In this document: one piece after another, positions 17,507 to 26,210 of the stretch | How positions within the stretch are numbered: the first letter of the stretch is position 1 | Layout: each line of letters begins with the position of its first letter | Notes under the pieces: generated by a model | Databases searched by the model: none | Told to the model about the DNA's origin: nothing | The model's input: only the letters and a program-made list of their open reading frames with translations | Program-made: the position numbers and the translations under genes | Assembly: GCA_002725995.1 (NCBI GenBank) | Contig: PBRQ01000013.1 | Coordinates: 71,854-135,853, forward strand | DNA length: 64,000 nt | Direction: 5' to 3' | Source of the DNA: Gammaproteobacteria bacterium | GTDB taxonomy: Bacteria > Pseudomonadota > Gammaproteobacteria > Pseudomonadales > Azotimanducaceae

Positions 17507-17995
17507 TCATGACCGAAGCACGATCCTCGCCCTTACCATACCGGGTTGCTCTTCCCGATCTAAGGAGATTTGTTGAACAACAATGCTCCGGTTTGCCTGT
17601 AATTTGTTCAACATACGCATCAAAGCGTCGAAGGCAACCGTGTCAAACCAGATGCTTACTGCACCTGATCCCTCCGGTTGAAGTCGGTTTGGTTTTATTC
17701 CTGCCTGCTGTGCAGCCCTTGAAACGACAGTCAACAGAGATTGACCCGTTGGTGCCTGTTTAGCCCCCTTGCTTGATGCACGTGCCTCTTTTTCACTGGC
17801 ACGCATGTATTGGACCAGGCTTAGCTGTCTCTCCAGCTCCGCTTCACTAGCCCGAAGGAACTGGTCCGCAGGACTCCAGATTGCAAAGTAGAAGAACAAG
17901 CAGGCAAAAAAGCAGGCGAGGAGAGCCAGCGCAGAGCGCTCCCTCTTATCAAGCTGGGAATAGCGGTCCGTCAGTCTGCTCAGGATTAGTGGCAT
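17507..17995 (-). CDS. gspM: Type II secretion protein GspM
   Basis: A 162-residue bitopic inner-membrane protein at the end of the gsp cluster. Residues 18-45 hold DKRERSALALLACFFACLFFYFAIW, a short cytoplasmic piece followed by one membrane helix, then a coiled coil (ASEAELERQLSLVQYMRASE) and a small ferredoxin-like domain. This layout is characteristic of GspM, which binds GspL in the assembly platform. Its start overlaps the end of gspL by one base, so translation is coupled. No gspN follows. Confidence 0.85.
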   Translation of the reverse strand: MPLILSRLTDRYSQLDKRERSALALLACFFACLFFYFAIWSPADQFLRASEAELERQLSLVQYMRASEKEARASSKGAKQAPTGQSLLTVVSRAAQQAGIKPNRLQPEGSGAVSIWFDTVAFDALMRMLNKLQANRSIVVQQISLDREEQPGMVRARIVLRS

Positions 17996-19218
17996 TATCT
18001 CGCCCCCAATGACTTGACTTTTACGCTGCCTCGAACAGAACTCTCGTCCTGGGAGATGGTTCCTATTTCAGCCTGCAGGCCGTCCTTGGTGAGATTCTCA
18101 ACGAACGAAACCAGTCGCTCACTGCGTGGTGCTGTGAACTGCAGAATCAGGTCACCACGACTTTCATTGTAATTGACATTCTGCAGCACTAGGTCGGACC
18201 CGTTGATTTTGACAACGACTTCTGCAAACAGGGGCAGGAACAGAGCGCTCTCCGTACTTGATCCGCCCAGGTGACTTCGCCAGCGTCTTTTAATATCGCG
18301 GACATTACGGTCACCCGGAAAAACCTCCTTGTATAGCGTTGCTGCTTCACTTTCATAGTTCGATGCCTGTTCTTCAAAGTACAGACCCTTAGCCATTGTG
18401 AACAGGATGTGCAGGGTAAAGACGACACTCGAAAGGATCGCTACTGCACCCCAACTCGTACGGCTTTTTGCCCTGACCTGCTGGACCTTGAATTCGCCCT
18501 GCAAAAGATTGATTTTATTCTTATCAAAGTTACGACACATGAACTCAAACGGATAGCATTCAAGTTCATGTTCCTGAAGGTTGCCTGCCTCAGATACATG
18601 AATCTGACTCAGGCACAAACTCGAACTTTCCTGCATATCCGGGTGGAGATATACCTGCAGGCTTTCGCGTTCGCTTTCACTCAAAAGAGATACTGTCAGT
18701 GGCAGTTGTCCAATTGTTGTAGTGAAGCCTAGATTGCCAGGGGTCAAAAGATGAGCCCGGTCGCCATCAATGAGGATATGGGTGCCCTCAGCATTTGGAA
18801 TCATTAGCAGGTCGGGACTCATAAATGCGGGTCTCAGCCCCGCGGCATTCAGCCTTGTCAAAATTGACTGCATCAAAGCACGATCAATAATGGCAATTTC
18901 CAGTTCATCATCACCGCCTCGCTTGCCCATGGCGAAGTGGCAGTCATCAACATTCCTGGCCAGTTCCTCTTCAACGGCATAAGGAATGGCCTGTACTATC
19001 TGACGCTGCTGTCGGCTTGGTATTCGCACCCTGGTGAGCAGCACATCCTCGCCGCCGATCAATACGCGAGTTTCCCCCGTCCAGCTAGCGCCCTGAATCA
19101 ACCCCTTAAATTTCTCGAAGCCACCACTTCCGCGCAACCGTATAATTCCGCTGGCGTCATCAAGCAAAAGCCACTCTAGGTGACTTCCACAGAATCTGAT
19201 GGTCAGGTTCTCAGGCAT
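17995..19218 (-). CDS. gspL: Type II secretion protein GspL
   Basis: A 407-residue inner-membrane protein. The cytoplasmic N-terminal half has an actin-like fold, with VLIGGEDVLLTRVRIPSRQQRQIVQAIPYAVEEELARNVDDCHF, the classic GspL motif, at about residues 52-95. A single membrane helix (VAILSSVVFTLHILFTMAKGLYF) lies near 257-279, and a periplasmic ferredoxin-like domain follows. It recruits the GspE ATPase to the membrane through its cytoplasmic domain. Its start overlaps the end of gspK by eight bases. Confidence 0.92.
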   Translation of the reverse strand: MPENLTIRFCGSHLEWLLLDDASGIIRLRGSGGFEKFKGLIQGASWTGETRVLIGGEDVLLTRVRIPSRQQRQIVQAIPYAVEEELARNVDDCHFAMGKRGGDDELEIAIIDRALMQSILTRLNAAGLRPAFMSPDLLMIPNAEGTHILIDGDRAHLLTPGNLGFTTTIGQLPLTVSLLSESERESLQVYLHPDMQESSSLCLSQIHVSEAGNLQEHELECYPFEFMCRNFDKNKINLLQGEFKVQQVRAKSRTSWGAVAILSSVVFTLHILFTMAKGLYFEEQASNYESEAATLYKEVFPGDRNVRDIKRRWRSHLGGSSTESALFLPLFAEVVVKINGSDLVLQNVNYNESRGDLILQFTAPRSERLVSFVENLTKDGLQAEIGTISQDESSVRGSVKVKSLGAR

Positions 19219-20206
19219 CTGTTGTCTTCTCTGAAGATGCGTCTGGGTCCTTCACCAATGGTATAATCTTCTTGCTGGAATTTCTGTATATCACTCTCAT
19301 GCTTCCATCAGTTGGGTTACGTTGAACGATACTTGTGAGGTAGGCAAACCTTTCCCTGAACCTCGCCTTCACCCTAACCTCGAAAAAGGCGGATTGTACA
19401 CCAAGGCCATTCCCAGATATTCCTGTACCTGCCAACTCGGGACTCTGCAGAAACTCAAGCACGGTCCCGAACCCCTGTAGCTCTTCCCTCTGGGATACTA
19501 GCAACTCTGCCGTTTCAAAACCCAGTCCATCTGAAATCGATTGCAGCACCTGTGCTGATGCGGTGTTTACATTTAGAGGTGAACTGGTAGATGGCAGTGC
19601 CACGAGGTTTGGCAACAGCTGTTCATAGTCCTCCTGCTCAAGATCGAGTAGTAATCGCAGTTCACTGACATCAGCAATCATCTGACCGCTGGTTCTATAG
19701 GGTAATTTCAGCGCCAGATACTCGAAGTCTTCAGCCCCTAGATTTCTTGCATTCGTATCTTCGTCAATCCAGTCGGCAATACGATCGATATGGGCAGGGT
19801 CAATACCTAGCCCGGCGAAAAGATTAGTAAATCGAACCCGGGCCAACTGGTATTCAGCACCCTGCCCGCCCAGGCTATTCACATTCAGACGTCCCTGCAG
19901 ATCTTCGATCTGAATCTGTACTTCACCCTCTTCAAAATCAAACTGCAGATTGGGATTTGCCCACTCTTCCTGTAAATAATCTCGACCTTCTCCCTGTTCA
20001 AAATCGTCCCATAGTATCTGTCGTGACAGTTCTTCACCGCCAAGTGCGTATTGCCTGGCTTGGTTCATGGTTAAAAAATTCCTCGTCCGTTGTATCGACA
20101 TATGCTGATCACTGACCATCGCAGTGGCCAGTACCGTTGCAATCACCACCACAAGAAGAATCGTTATAAGCGCCACGCCTCGCTGAACTCTGGGAAACCT
20201 ATTCAT
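19211..20206 (-). CDS. gspK: Type II secretion minor pseudopilin GspK
   Basis: A minor pseudopilin of 331 residues. I chose ATG 20206 (MNRFPRVQRG), which overlaps the end of gspJ by eight bases (ATGAATAG). The long frame upstream to 20446 is antisense-like overlap with gspJ and is rejected. The prepilin site is QRG followed by VALITILLVVVIATVLATA. As usual for GspK, Glu at position +5 is missing, which lets it cap the pilus tip. The large C-terminal domain (DLQGRLNVNSLGG, RIADWIDED, LNVNTASAQVLQ) matches GspK. It forms the tip with GspI and GspJ. Confidence 0.92.
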   Translation of the reverse strand: MNRFPRVQRGVALITILLVVVIATVLATAMVSDQHMSIQRTRNFLTMNQARQYALGGEELSRQILWDDFEQGEGRDYLQEEWANPNLQFDFEEGEVQIQIEDLQGRLNVNSLGGQGAEYQLARVRFTNLFAGLGIDPAHIDRIADWIDEDTNARNLGAEDFEYLALKLPYRTSGQMIADVSELRLLLDLEQEDYEQLLPNLVALPSTSSPLNVNTASAQVLQSISDGLGFETAELLVSQREELQGFGTVLEFLQSPELAGTGISGNGLGVQSAFFEVRVKARFRERFAYLTSIVQRNPTDGSMRVIYRNSSKKIIPLVKDPDASSEKTTDA

Positions 20207-20909
20207 CTGGGCTGTCCTCACTTTCTCGACTGCTTTTGTCAGTGTTTTCTTCTCCATCTTCACCGCCGCCATCACCTGGGTTTTCACCAGCCACCCCCGC
20301 CTTAAAGGACAGGGCCCCTGATGGAAGTGCAAATACGCGGCGGATATCGCCATGGGTTTTGGTTTTAAGCACGATTTCAATGGCAAGGGACATGGTCGTG
20401 TCCGACCGAGAGTCTGGCCAGACATCCGTTCCATCACCATCCTCATTTAACAGGCTAACCTGAAAGCTCTCTACACCATCGATCAGGTCCTGCTCCACAG
20501 GATCAGAATCTTCAGCCCGGTCGAGCACGAGCCAAAAGTGTCGGCTGAGTGTTCCATCTGACAATTGATAGGCTACGCGCTGTAAGATACTGCGCTGCCT
20601 TTTTGCCGGGTTATTCCAGCCGGTGCGAGTTATCTCAATGTAGTACTCGCCGCTTCCAACCATCAGCGCTTCCAAGGGTTCTCCGTACTCATCACGGACC
20701 TGACGTGCCACTATTTGAGAAAAATCACGATCCATTACCGTAACGGCCCGAATCAGGGAGCTGGTTTCCTTGTTGCTGTTTTGAGTAGCTTCATGTGTTT
20801 CAATAATCGTTCGCAGCATCTGGTATGCCCCCAGGCCAATTACCGAGAAAATTGACATGGCAACAAGCACTTCCAGCAGGGTGAAGCCTCTGTACATTTT
20901 CATCTTCAA
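20199..20909 (-). CDS. gspJ: Type II secretion minor pseudopilin GspJ
   Basis: A 236-residue pseudopilin. MKMKMYRG then FTLLEVLVAMSIFSVIGLGAY gives the prepilin peptidase site with Glu at +5. VMDRDFSQIVARQVRDEYGE and RVAYQLSDGTLSRHFW are typical GspJ blocks. The C-terminus carries an acidic, Gly-rich tail (GENPGDGGGEDGEENTDK) of about 35 residues beyond the usual fold, probably disordered. Its start overlaps the gspI stop by four bases (ATGA). Confidence 0.92.
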   Translation of the reverse strand: MKMKMYRGFTLLEVLVAMSIFSVIGLGAYQMLRTIIETHEATQNSNKETSSLIRAVTVMDRDFSQIVARQVRDEYGEPLEALMVGSGEYYIEITRTGWNNPAKRQRSILQRVAYQLSDGTLSRHFWLVLDRAEDSDPVEQDLIDGVESFQVSLLNEDGDGTDVWPDSRSDTTMSLAIEIVLKTKTHGDIRRVFALPSGALSFKAGVAGENPGDGGGEDGEENTDKSSRESEDSPDE

Positions 20910-21280
20910 TGCTTACCCATGAAACCACTGATATGAGCCAGCGGTACTTCACTATCGCTCCCCTTGTATACGAACACCTCAACCCGCCTCATATCGGGGT
21001 TCTCCGTCTGAGAGACTTCTACCACAAGTTCCCATTCCCTGCGCGCCATCTTGACGGACAAATGATCAGTGCCGATGGAGGGAAAATTGTCATCATCTCG
21101 AGGGAGATAGCGCATTTCATTCAATTGGTTTTCAGCAACCCACGAGGCCAATGTACGCTCCTGAACCAGCACTGTCTGATGTACCGTCATGGATGCATTG
21201 CGAACGAGGGCGGCGGAGACAACTGCAAATATTGTGAGGGATATCATGACCTCCACCAGAGTGAAGCCTCTACTCCTCAT
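20906..21280 (-). CDS. gspI: Type II secretion minor pseudopilin GspI
   Basis: A 124-residue pseudopilin from ATG 21280: MRSRG then FTLVEVMISLTIFAVVSAAL, with the cleavage site after Gly5 and Glu at +5. ASWVAENQLNEMR is the usual GspI helix end. An upstream frame to 21391 would give a 42-residue leader overlapping gspH heavily and is rejected. The chosen start overlaps gspH by 11 bases. Confidence 0.9.
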   Translation of the reverse strand: MRSRGFTLVEVMISLTIFAVVSAALVRNASMTVHQTVLVQERTLASWVAENQLNEMRYLPRDDDNFPSIGTDHLSVKMARREWELVVEVSQTENPDMRRVEVFVYKGSDSEVPLAHISGFMGKH

Positions 21281-21839
21281 CTTCTTCACCCTGCCAAACA
21301 AGCGAACCATACCCATCGGACTCAAGTGTTCGCAGCTGGTCAGCATCGAGTCGTGATTCAATTTGGAGTTCAAATGGCGTAATCTCGCCACTTGAAAGAA
21401 TCAATATCGGCGGTGCTTCCTCCTCACCGAACTGCAATTCATGGCCTTCTATTTTCACCTCTATTTCAAATTCAGTTGGCAACCGACGTCCCTTGAAGGG
21501 TTTCTCCGCCAGCAACTCCCAGGATTGCTGAAGATCATTGTATATATAAAACTGATAACTGTTTCGATCGGGCCGAAAACCATATTCGCTGGCCTGAACC
21601 ATTGCTTCATCCCTTAGCATTTCAACAACAACTTTTAGGCGATCGGTTTCGCTGTCAAAATCACCGGTTTGTAGAAAGGCTGGCATGTTAACGACTGCGA
21701 TGCCCGTCATGATTGAAACAATGAAAAGCACGACGAGGATTTCAATTAGGGTAAATCCCTGGGAGAGATAGGTTCTATGTTGGGAGTCTATTAACTGGCG
21801 CTGCAAATCAGTGGTTCGCCTGGAAATAGCGGGCGCCAT
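21270..21839 (-). CDS. gspH: Type II secretion minor pseudopilin GspH
   Basis: A 189-residue pseudopilin. SQG then FTLIEILVVLFIVSIMTGIAV is the cleavage site and membrane helix. The leader before the cleavage Gly is unusually long (about 27 residues), and no internal ATG or strong alternative start was seen. SETDRLKVVVEMLRDEAMVQASEYGFR is the GspH/FimT core. The protein ends in an acidic tail. It is placed between gspG and gspI, as in other gsp operons. Confidence 0.88.
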   Translation of the reverse strand: MAPAISRRTTDLQRQLIDSQHRTYLSQGFTLIEILVVLFIVSIMTGIAVVNMPAFLQTGDFDSETDRLKVVVEMLRDEAMVQASEYGFRPDRNSYQFYIYNDLQQSWELLAEKPFKGRRLPTEFEIEVKIEGHELQFGEEEAPPILILSSGEITPFELQIESRLDADQLRTLESDGYGSLVWQGEEDEE

Positions 21840-21868
21840 TTATCTGGAGATCAGTGAATCCTGTTGAA

Positions 21869-22291
21869 TTAGAGTTCGGACAACCTGATATCGGCATCGA
21901 CCCCTTCTCCTCCTTCCTTTCGATCGGCGCCGAAAGAATAAACCTCGATGGTTCGATCTTCGCTGAAGTACATGTAGGGCTGACTCCAGGGATCCTCCGG
22001 CAGGCGTTTTAGGTACCCGTCAGCATTCCAGTTCCTGGCTTCCGGATAGCCCGTTGGCTCATCCACCAATGCATCAAGCCCCTGGTCGGTACTCGGATAT
22101 TGTCCGTTGTCCAGGCGGTAAAGTTCAAGCGCGTTACCTACCTGCTGAATATCTGATCTCGCCGCAGTCATTCTAGCCTCATCAGGCCTACCGATAATAT
22201 TCGGAATAATAAGCGCACCGAGGACGCCGAGTATTACCACGACTACCATAATCTCGATAAGCGTAAACCCATCTATTCGTGACGCCTTCAT
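21869..22291 (-). CDS. gspG: Type II secretion major pseudopilin GspG
   Basis: The major pseudopilin, 140 residues. KASRIDG then FTLIEIMVVVVILGVLGALI is the prepilin peptidase site and N-terminal helix. IGRPDEARMTAARSDIQQVGNALELYRLDNGQYPSTDQGL is the canonical GspG sequence, and LPEDPWSQPYMY with FGADRKEGGEG is the calcium-binding C-terminal loop. It polymerises into the periplasmic pseudopilus. There is a 75-base gap after gspF. Confidence 0.96.
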   Translation of the reverse strand: MKASRIDGFTLIEIMVVVVILGVLGALIIPNIIGRPDEARMTAARSDIQQVGNALELYRLDNGQYPSTDQGLDALVDEPTGYPEARNWNADGYLKRLPEDPWSQPYMYFSEDRTIEVYSFGADRKEGGEGVDADIRLSEL

Positions 22292-22366
22292 ATTTCTCCA
22301 AAAGAACTGCAGGAAACATTATCTTAACGTGAATCGACCAGGTTAATCATCCTGGCGGCTGCACCC

Positions 22367-23590
22367 TCAGACAACGAGTTGGTTAAGATTCATTATCGGC
22401 AGCAATATTGCCATCACTATCGTAAAAACCGCACCCCCCATTACGACCAGCATAAGTGGACCAAAGAGACTCAACAAAACGCCAAGCAGCAACTCGACAT
22501 CCTGCTGCATGTGATTCGATACACGACTTAGCATATCGTCCAGTTCCCCACTGGCCTCACCACTTGCGATCATATAAAGCATTATGGGTGGAAAGTAACC
22601 ACTTTGCTCAAGGGCAACATTCAGACTGGCGCCTTCACTAACCTTGATCGTTGCCTCGGCAATCTTCTCCCGCAACCAGGTATTTGAAATGACCTCCCCC
22701 GCTATTTTCAGGGCGTCCACCAATGGGACGCCACTTCGTGAAAGGATACTCAGGGTGCTGGCAAATTGAGCTGTATTCAGCCCGCGGCTCATTTTGGCGA
22801 CCAGCGGCAAGTGAAGCAGTCGTCTGTCATAGGCAAGGCGAAAGCGTGATACATGAAGGGCACGGTTGACCCCATATCCAATTGTTACGAGCAGCACAAT
22901 TCCCATCAGACCATAGTCTGTGACGAACTCACTTGCAGCAATGATCATAATGGTCAGTGCAGGAAGTTGCTGGCCAGTATCGGCGAATACCTTGACGATA
23001 TCCGGCACAACATAGCCGAGCAGCCCGGCAAGGATGGAAACAGTCAGGGCAAATAGTATGACCGGATACACCATGGCCTGCTGAATTCTAGCTCTCGATT
23101 CCTGTTGCGATTCAGTAAAATCCGCCAGACGGTTGAGCACAAGGTCCAGGTGTCCAGCCGATTCTCCAGCGGCAACAGTCGCCCGGTACAGGTCAGGAAA
23201 TGCTTTCGGATATTCGGCGAAACTATTGGCAAGGGAGAACCCCTCCATAACTTTAGATCTCACCGTCGAAATCATGAGCTGTGTCTTTAAATTTTCACTT
23301 TGTTTCGAAACCGCAAGCAAAGCTTCTTCTACCGGCAGGCCGGCGGCTATGAGGGTAGCCAATTGACGAGTGAGCAGTGCTCTTTCCCTGATAGATAGTG
23401 ATGGTTTGAAAAACTCGGCAAACGGATTGTTGGTCTCGCTATCACCCTGCTCCCTGGTAACGACCACAGTAAGTGGCGACAGTCCCCGGTCTCGCAATAT
23501 CTGGCGGACCTGTCGGCTACTGTCTGCCTCCAGGATTCCCTTTTCTTCTTTTCCGCGGTCCGTGAGCGCTGTATATTCGAATGCCGCCAA
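22367..23590 (-). CDS. gspF: Type II secretion platform protein GspF
   Basis: A polytopic inner-membrane protein of 407 residues. The start AAFEYTALTDRGKEEKGILEADS is standard for GspF, and two T2SF domains follow. The first has RELALLTRQ-like LLTRQLATLIAAGLPVEEALLAV; the second has FASTLSILSRSGVPLVDALKIAG and YMIASGEASGELDDML. Three membrane helices are visible near residues 170-190, 220-240 and 375-400. It joins the ATPase GspE to the pseudopilus. It starts two bases after the gspE stop. Confidence 0.95.
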   Translation of the reverse strand: MAAFEYTALTDRGKEEKGILEADSSRQVRQILRDRGLSPLTVVVTREQGDSETNNPFAEFFKPSLSIRERALLTRQLATLIAAGLPVEEALLAVSKQSENLKTQLMISTVRSKVMEGFSLANSFAEYPKAFPDLYRATVAAGESAGHLDLVLNRLADFTESQQESRARIQQAMVYPVILFALTVSILAGLLGYVVPDIVKVFADTGQQLPALTIMIIAASEFVTDYGLMGIVLLVTIGYGVNRALHVSRFRLAYDRRLLHLPLVAKMSRGLNTAQFASTLSILSRSGVPLVDALKIAGEVISNTWLREKIAEATIKVSEGASLNVALEQSGYFPPIMLYMIASGEASGELDDMLSRVSNHMQQDVELLLGVLLSLFGPLMLVVMGGAVFTIVMAILLPIMNLNQLVV

Positions 23591-23592
23591 CG

Positions 23593-25089
23593 CTAGTCCT
23601 CCATGGTGACACGGAGAACTTCATCAATAGTGGTCACTCCCTGTAATATTTTTATCCGCCCATCTTCCCTGATACTAGTGGCGGTCTTTCTAGCGTATTT
23701 CTCAAGGTCCAGCTCGGAGGTACCGCTATGAATCATGCGGCGCATTTCATCATCTACGACTACAATCTCGTATATGCCGGTTCGGCCTCGGTACCCTTCG
23801 TGGGCACATTTGTCGCAGCCAACGGCTTTGTAAATCGTCTGCGGCTCCCTGGCATCACCATTGAGAAATTCAACTTCAAAGTCATCAGCGACATTCTCTT
23901 CACGGCAATGTACACACAGTACCCTCACCAATCTTTGTGCCAGCAGGCCAACGATGCTGTTGCTCAGCAAGTAGGGTTGTACCCCCATGTTCTCAAGTCT
24001 GGTCAGGGCGCCTATCGCGGTATTGGTATGTATGGTGGATAACACCAGATGCCCCGTGAGGCTTGCCTGGACAGATATATCAGCGGTCTCGTAGTCACGA
24101 ATTTCGCCGACCATAACGACATCCGGGTCCTGCCTCAGTATTGCCCTAAGTCCCTTGGCAAATGTCATATCGGCTTTTGTGTTGACCTGAGTCTGGCCAA
24201 CACCCTCTACGTCATACTCAATAGGATCTTCAACAGTCAGGATATTTCTGCTGCGGTCATTCAACTGACCGAGACAGGCGTAAAGGGTCGTAGATTTCCC
24301 TGAACCAGTGGGCCCGGTAACGAGCAAAATCCCATGAGGTCTTGCTACCACCGTCTCCATCGCCTTCATGGCCGTCGGACTCATACCGAGGTGCGCTAGG
24401 TCTCTCCTGCCCTCCAGCTTGTCGAGCAGGCGCATCACAACCCGTTCACCATTACTCGCTGGAATGGTTGATACGCGCACATCGACTTCTTTGCCACCGA
24501 CTCGAAGAGATATCCGGCCATCCTGCGGCAATCTTTTTTCCGCAATATCCAACCTTGCCATCACCTTGATTCTCGATACCAAAAGCGGTGCCAGGGCCCG
24601 TCTTGGACTAACGACTTCGCGCAGAACACCATCCACCCTGAAGCGCACAACCAGTCGGGTTTCGTAGGTTTCGATATGAATATCAGATGCATCGACTTTA
24701 ATAGCCTCGGTTAGCAGGCTGTTGATCAACTTGATGATAGGCGCATCATCCTCATGTTCAAGCAGGTCACCCGTTTCGGGAATCAGGTCAGCAATACTGT
24801 CAAGGTCCATCTCCTCCCCCAGGTCTTCGATCATCTGCATGGCCTCCCCGGAGTCATCCTGGTAAGTGCTAGAAAGGTTTCGATCAAAGGTTGGTGCATC
24901 TACCTCCCGGCACTCAAAATCGGCGCCGGTGAACCTGCGCACTTCAGCCAAAACCTGATTGGTCAGTCCCGCCTTGTAGACGACCTGCAATCCTGAATCT
25001 TTGCTTGGCATTAATATCACGCTGTGTCGCTTCGCAAACCCAAAAGGCAGCCGTGATGGGGTTTCCGTCTCATTCATTTTGATATTCAT
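23593..25089 (-). CDS. gspE: Type II secretion ATPase GspE
   Basis: The cytoplasmic secretion ATPase, 498 residues. An N1-type domain is followed by the conserved LINSLLTEAIKVDASDIHIE (about 121-140), RFRVDGVLREV, Walker A GPTGSGKST (259-267), the Asp box EDPIEYDVEGVGQTQVN, Walker B DPDVVMVGEIRD, and the His box GHLVLSTIHTNTA. A C4 zinc motif (CVHC and CDKC) lies in the C-terminal part. It is the first gene of a nine-gene unit. The outer-membrane secretin gspD and gspC are not upstream, where a divergent LysR gene lies instead. No clear ribosome site precedes ATG 25089 or the in-frame ATG at 25077. Confidence 0.96.
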   Translation of the reverse strand: MNIKMNETETPSRLPFGFAKRHSVILMPSKDSGLQVVYKAGLTNQVLAEVRRFTGADFECREVDAPTFDRNLSSTYQDDSGEAMQMIEDLGEEMDLDSIADLIPETGDLLEHEDDAPIIKLINSLLTEAIKVDASDIHIETYETRLVVRFRVDGVLREVVSPRRALAPLLVSRIKVMARLDIAEKRLPQDGRISLRVGGKEVDVRVSTIPASNGERVVMRLLDKLEGRRDLAHLGMSPTAMKAMETVVARPHGILLVTGPTGSGKSTTLYACLGQLNDRSRNILTVEDPIEYDVEGVGQTQVNTKADMTFAKGLRAILRQDPDVVMVGEIRDYETADISVQASLTGHLVLSTIHTNTAIGALTRLENMGVQPYLLSNSIVGLLAQRLVRVLCVHCREENVADDFEVEFLNGDAREPQTIYKAVGCDKCAHEGYRGRTGIYEIVVVDDEMRRMIHSGTSELDLEKYARKTATSIREDGRIKILQGVTTIDEVLRVTMED

Positions 25090-25218
25090 CTAATTAGTGA
25101 AAAAAATTATGTATCCCTTTGTTTTATATCGAACATTCCTTGTTAGTTTAATGTACATCAGGGTTTTAGCTGCATCTATTGTAACGCAACCATTGAATCC
25201 TCTCTCACCATAAGTATC

Positions 25219-25238
25219 ATTGATTAAAATTATTGATT
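25219..25238. promoter_or_regulatory. AT-rich ATTGATT direct repeat between gspE and the LysR gene
   Basis: The 186-base divergent region 25090-25275 is strongly AT-rich. Two copies of ATTGATT (25219-25225 and 25232-25238) are separated by six A/T bases, 38 bases before the LysR start. LysR regulators often bind AT-rich sites near their own promoter, so this could be an operator. That is only a guess. Confidence 0.25.
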
Positions 25239-25275
25239 TAAATTCAAACAGGTGATGCAAGGGTGAATTGACCCG

Positions 25276-26193
25276 ATGAAAATGAGCGATGTAGACCTGA
25301 ACCTTTTCGTTGTATTTGATGCCATCTATACGGAGGGCAACCTGACGCGCGCGGGTGAAATTATTGGCATTACGCAACCGGCCGTATCCAACTCTCTTTC
25401 GCGACTGCGAACACTCTTTGATGACCCGCTTTTTGTGCGTACCGCGGATGGTATGGTACCGACGCCGGTATCACAAAATATCATCGGTTCCGTCAGGCAG
25501 GCACTCAGACTGATTCGGTCGAGTGTCCAGGAAAGTGAGCATTTCAATCCTAAGGAGTCTGACAAGCGCTTTCGAGTCTCAATGACAGATCTGTCCCAGG
25601 CAATCATACTGCCATGGCTGCTCGGAAAGGTGGAAGAAGGTGCACCCCTGATATCTATCGATTGCTATCAGGTGCATCGAAGGGATATGAATATTGAACT
25701 TGCATCGGGAAACCTCGATCTGGCGATCGACGTACCGCTCGCACCGGACCAGCGGATTAAACAGGCGCCACTGTTTTCTCACCCGCATGTGTGTGTGGTG
25801 CGCAAGAATCACAGTGTTGTTAAGGACAAGCTGGACCTGAATACGTATTTGTCTCTACACCACATCCACATCTCTTCTCGGCGGGGCGGCCTTGGTCATG
25901 TAGACCTTTCACTTGGCAAAATGGGCAAAAGAAGAAAGATCGCACTTAGAACACAACACTATCTTTCCACGCCGCAACTGGTAGCAAGAACGGATCTGGC
26001 ACTGACGGTACCGCGAATTTTTGCTGACTTTCTGGTCAGCACCGGATCAGTTCACTACCTGGACCTTCCCTTTGATGTGCCCAACCTGGAGAGTTACCTC
26101 TACTGGCATGAGAGCACAGACAAGGACCCGGCTAACCAGTGGATGCGAAATTTGCTCTTGATGTTACCGAGTAAACTGCATAGCTACGCCTGA
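25276..26193 (+). CDS. LysR-family transcriptional regulator
   Basis: A 305-residue regulator. The N-terminal winged helix DLNLFVVFDAIYTEGNLTRAGEIIGITQPAVSNSLSRLRTLFDDPLFVRT is of the NodD/LeuO subtype, which starts with L-N-L-[FL] and has F-x-x-D-P-L-F-V-R. The effector domain follows from about residue 90. It starts at ATG 25276, with AAGGGTG upstream. pyrB begins 17 bases after its stop on the same strand, and gspE is divergent. It could control either neighbour; the sequence does not decide. Confidence 0.9.
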   Translation: MKMSDVDLNLFVVFDAIYTEGNLTRAGEIIGITQPAVSNSLSRLRTLFDDPLFVRTADGMVPTPVSQNIIGSVRQALRLIRSSVQESEHFNPKESDKRFRVSMTDLSQAIILPWLLGKVEEGAPLISIDCYQVHRRDMNIELASGNLDLAIDVPLAPDQRIKQAPLFSHPHVCVVRKNHSVVKDKLDLNTYLSLHHIHISSRRGGLGHVDLSLGKMGKRRKIALRTQHYLSTPQLVARTDLALTVPRIFADFLVSTGSVHYLDLPFDVPNLESYLYWHESTDKDPANQWMRNLLLMLPSKLHSYA

Positions 26194-26210
26194 TCTGACA
26201 TAATCGCAGA

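Noticed and set aside
20207-20446. Upstream extension of the gspK frame
   Set aside because: It overlaps gspJ in another frame and lacks pseudopilin features; the true prepilin start is at 20206.
25090-25377. A 95-codon minus-strand frame between gspE and the LysR gene
   Set aside because: It overlaps the LysR start on the opposite strand, is AT-rich intergenic sequence, and has no motif.
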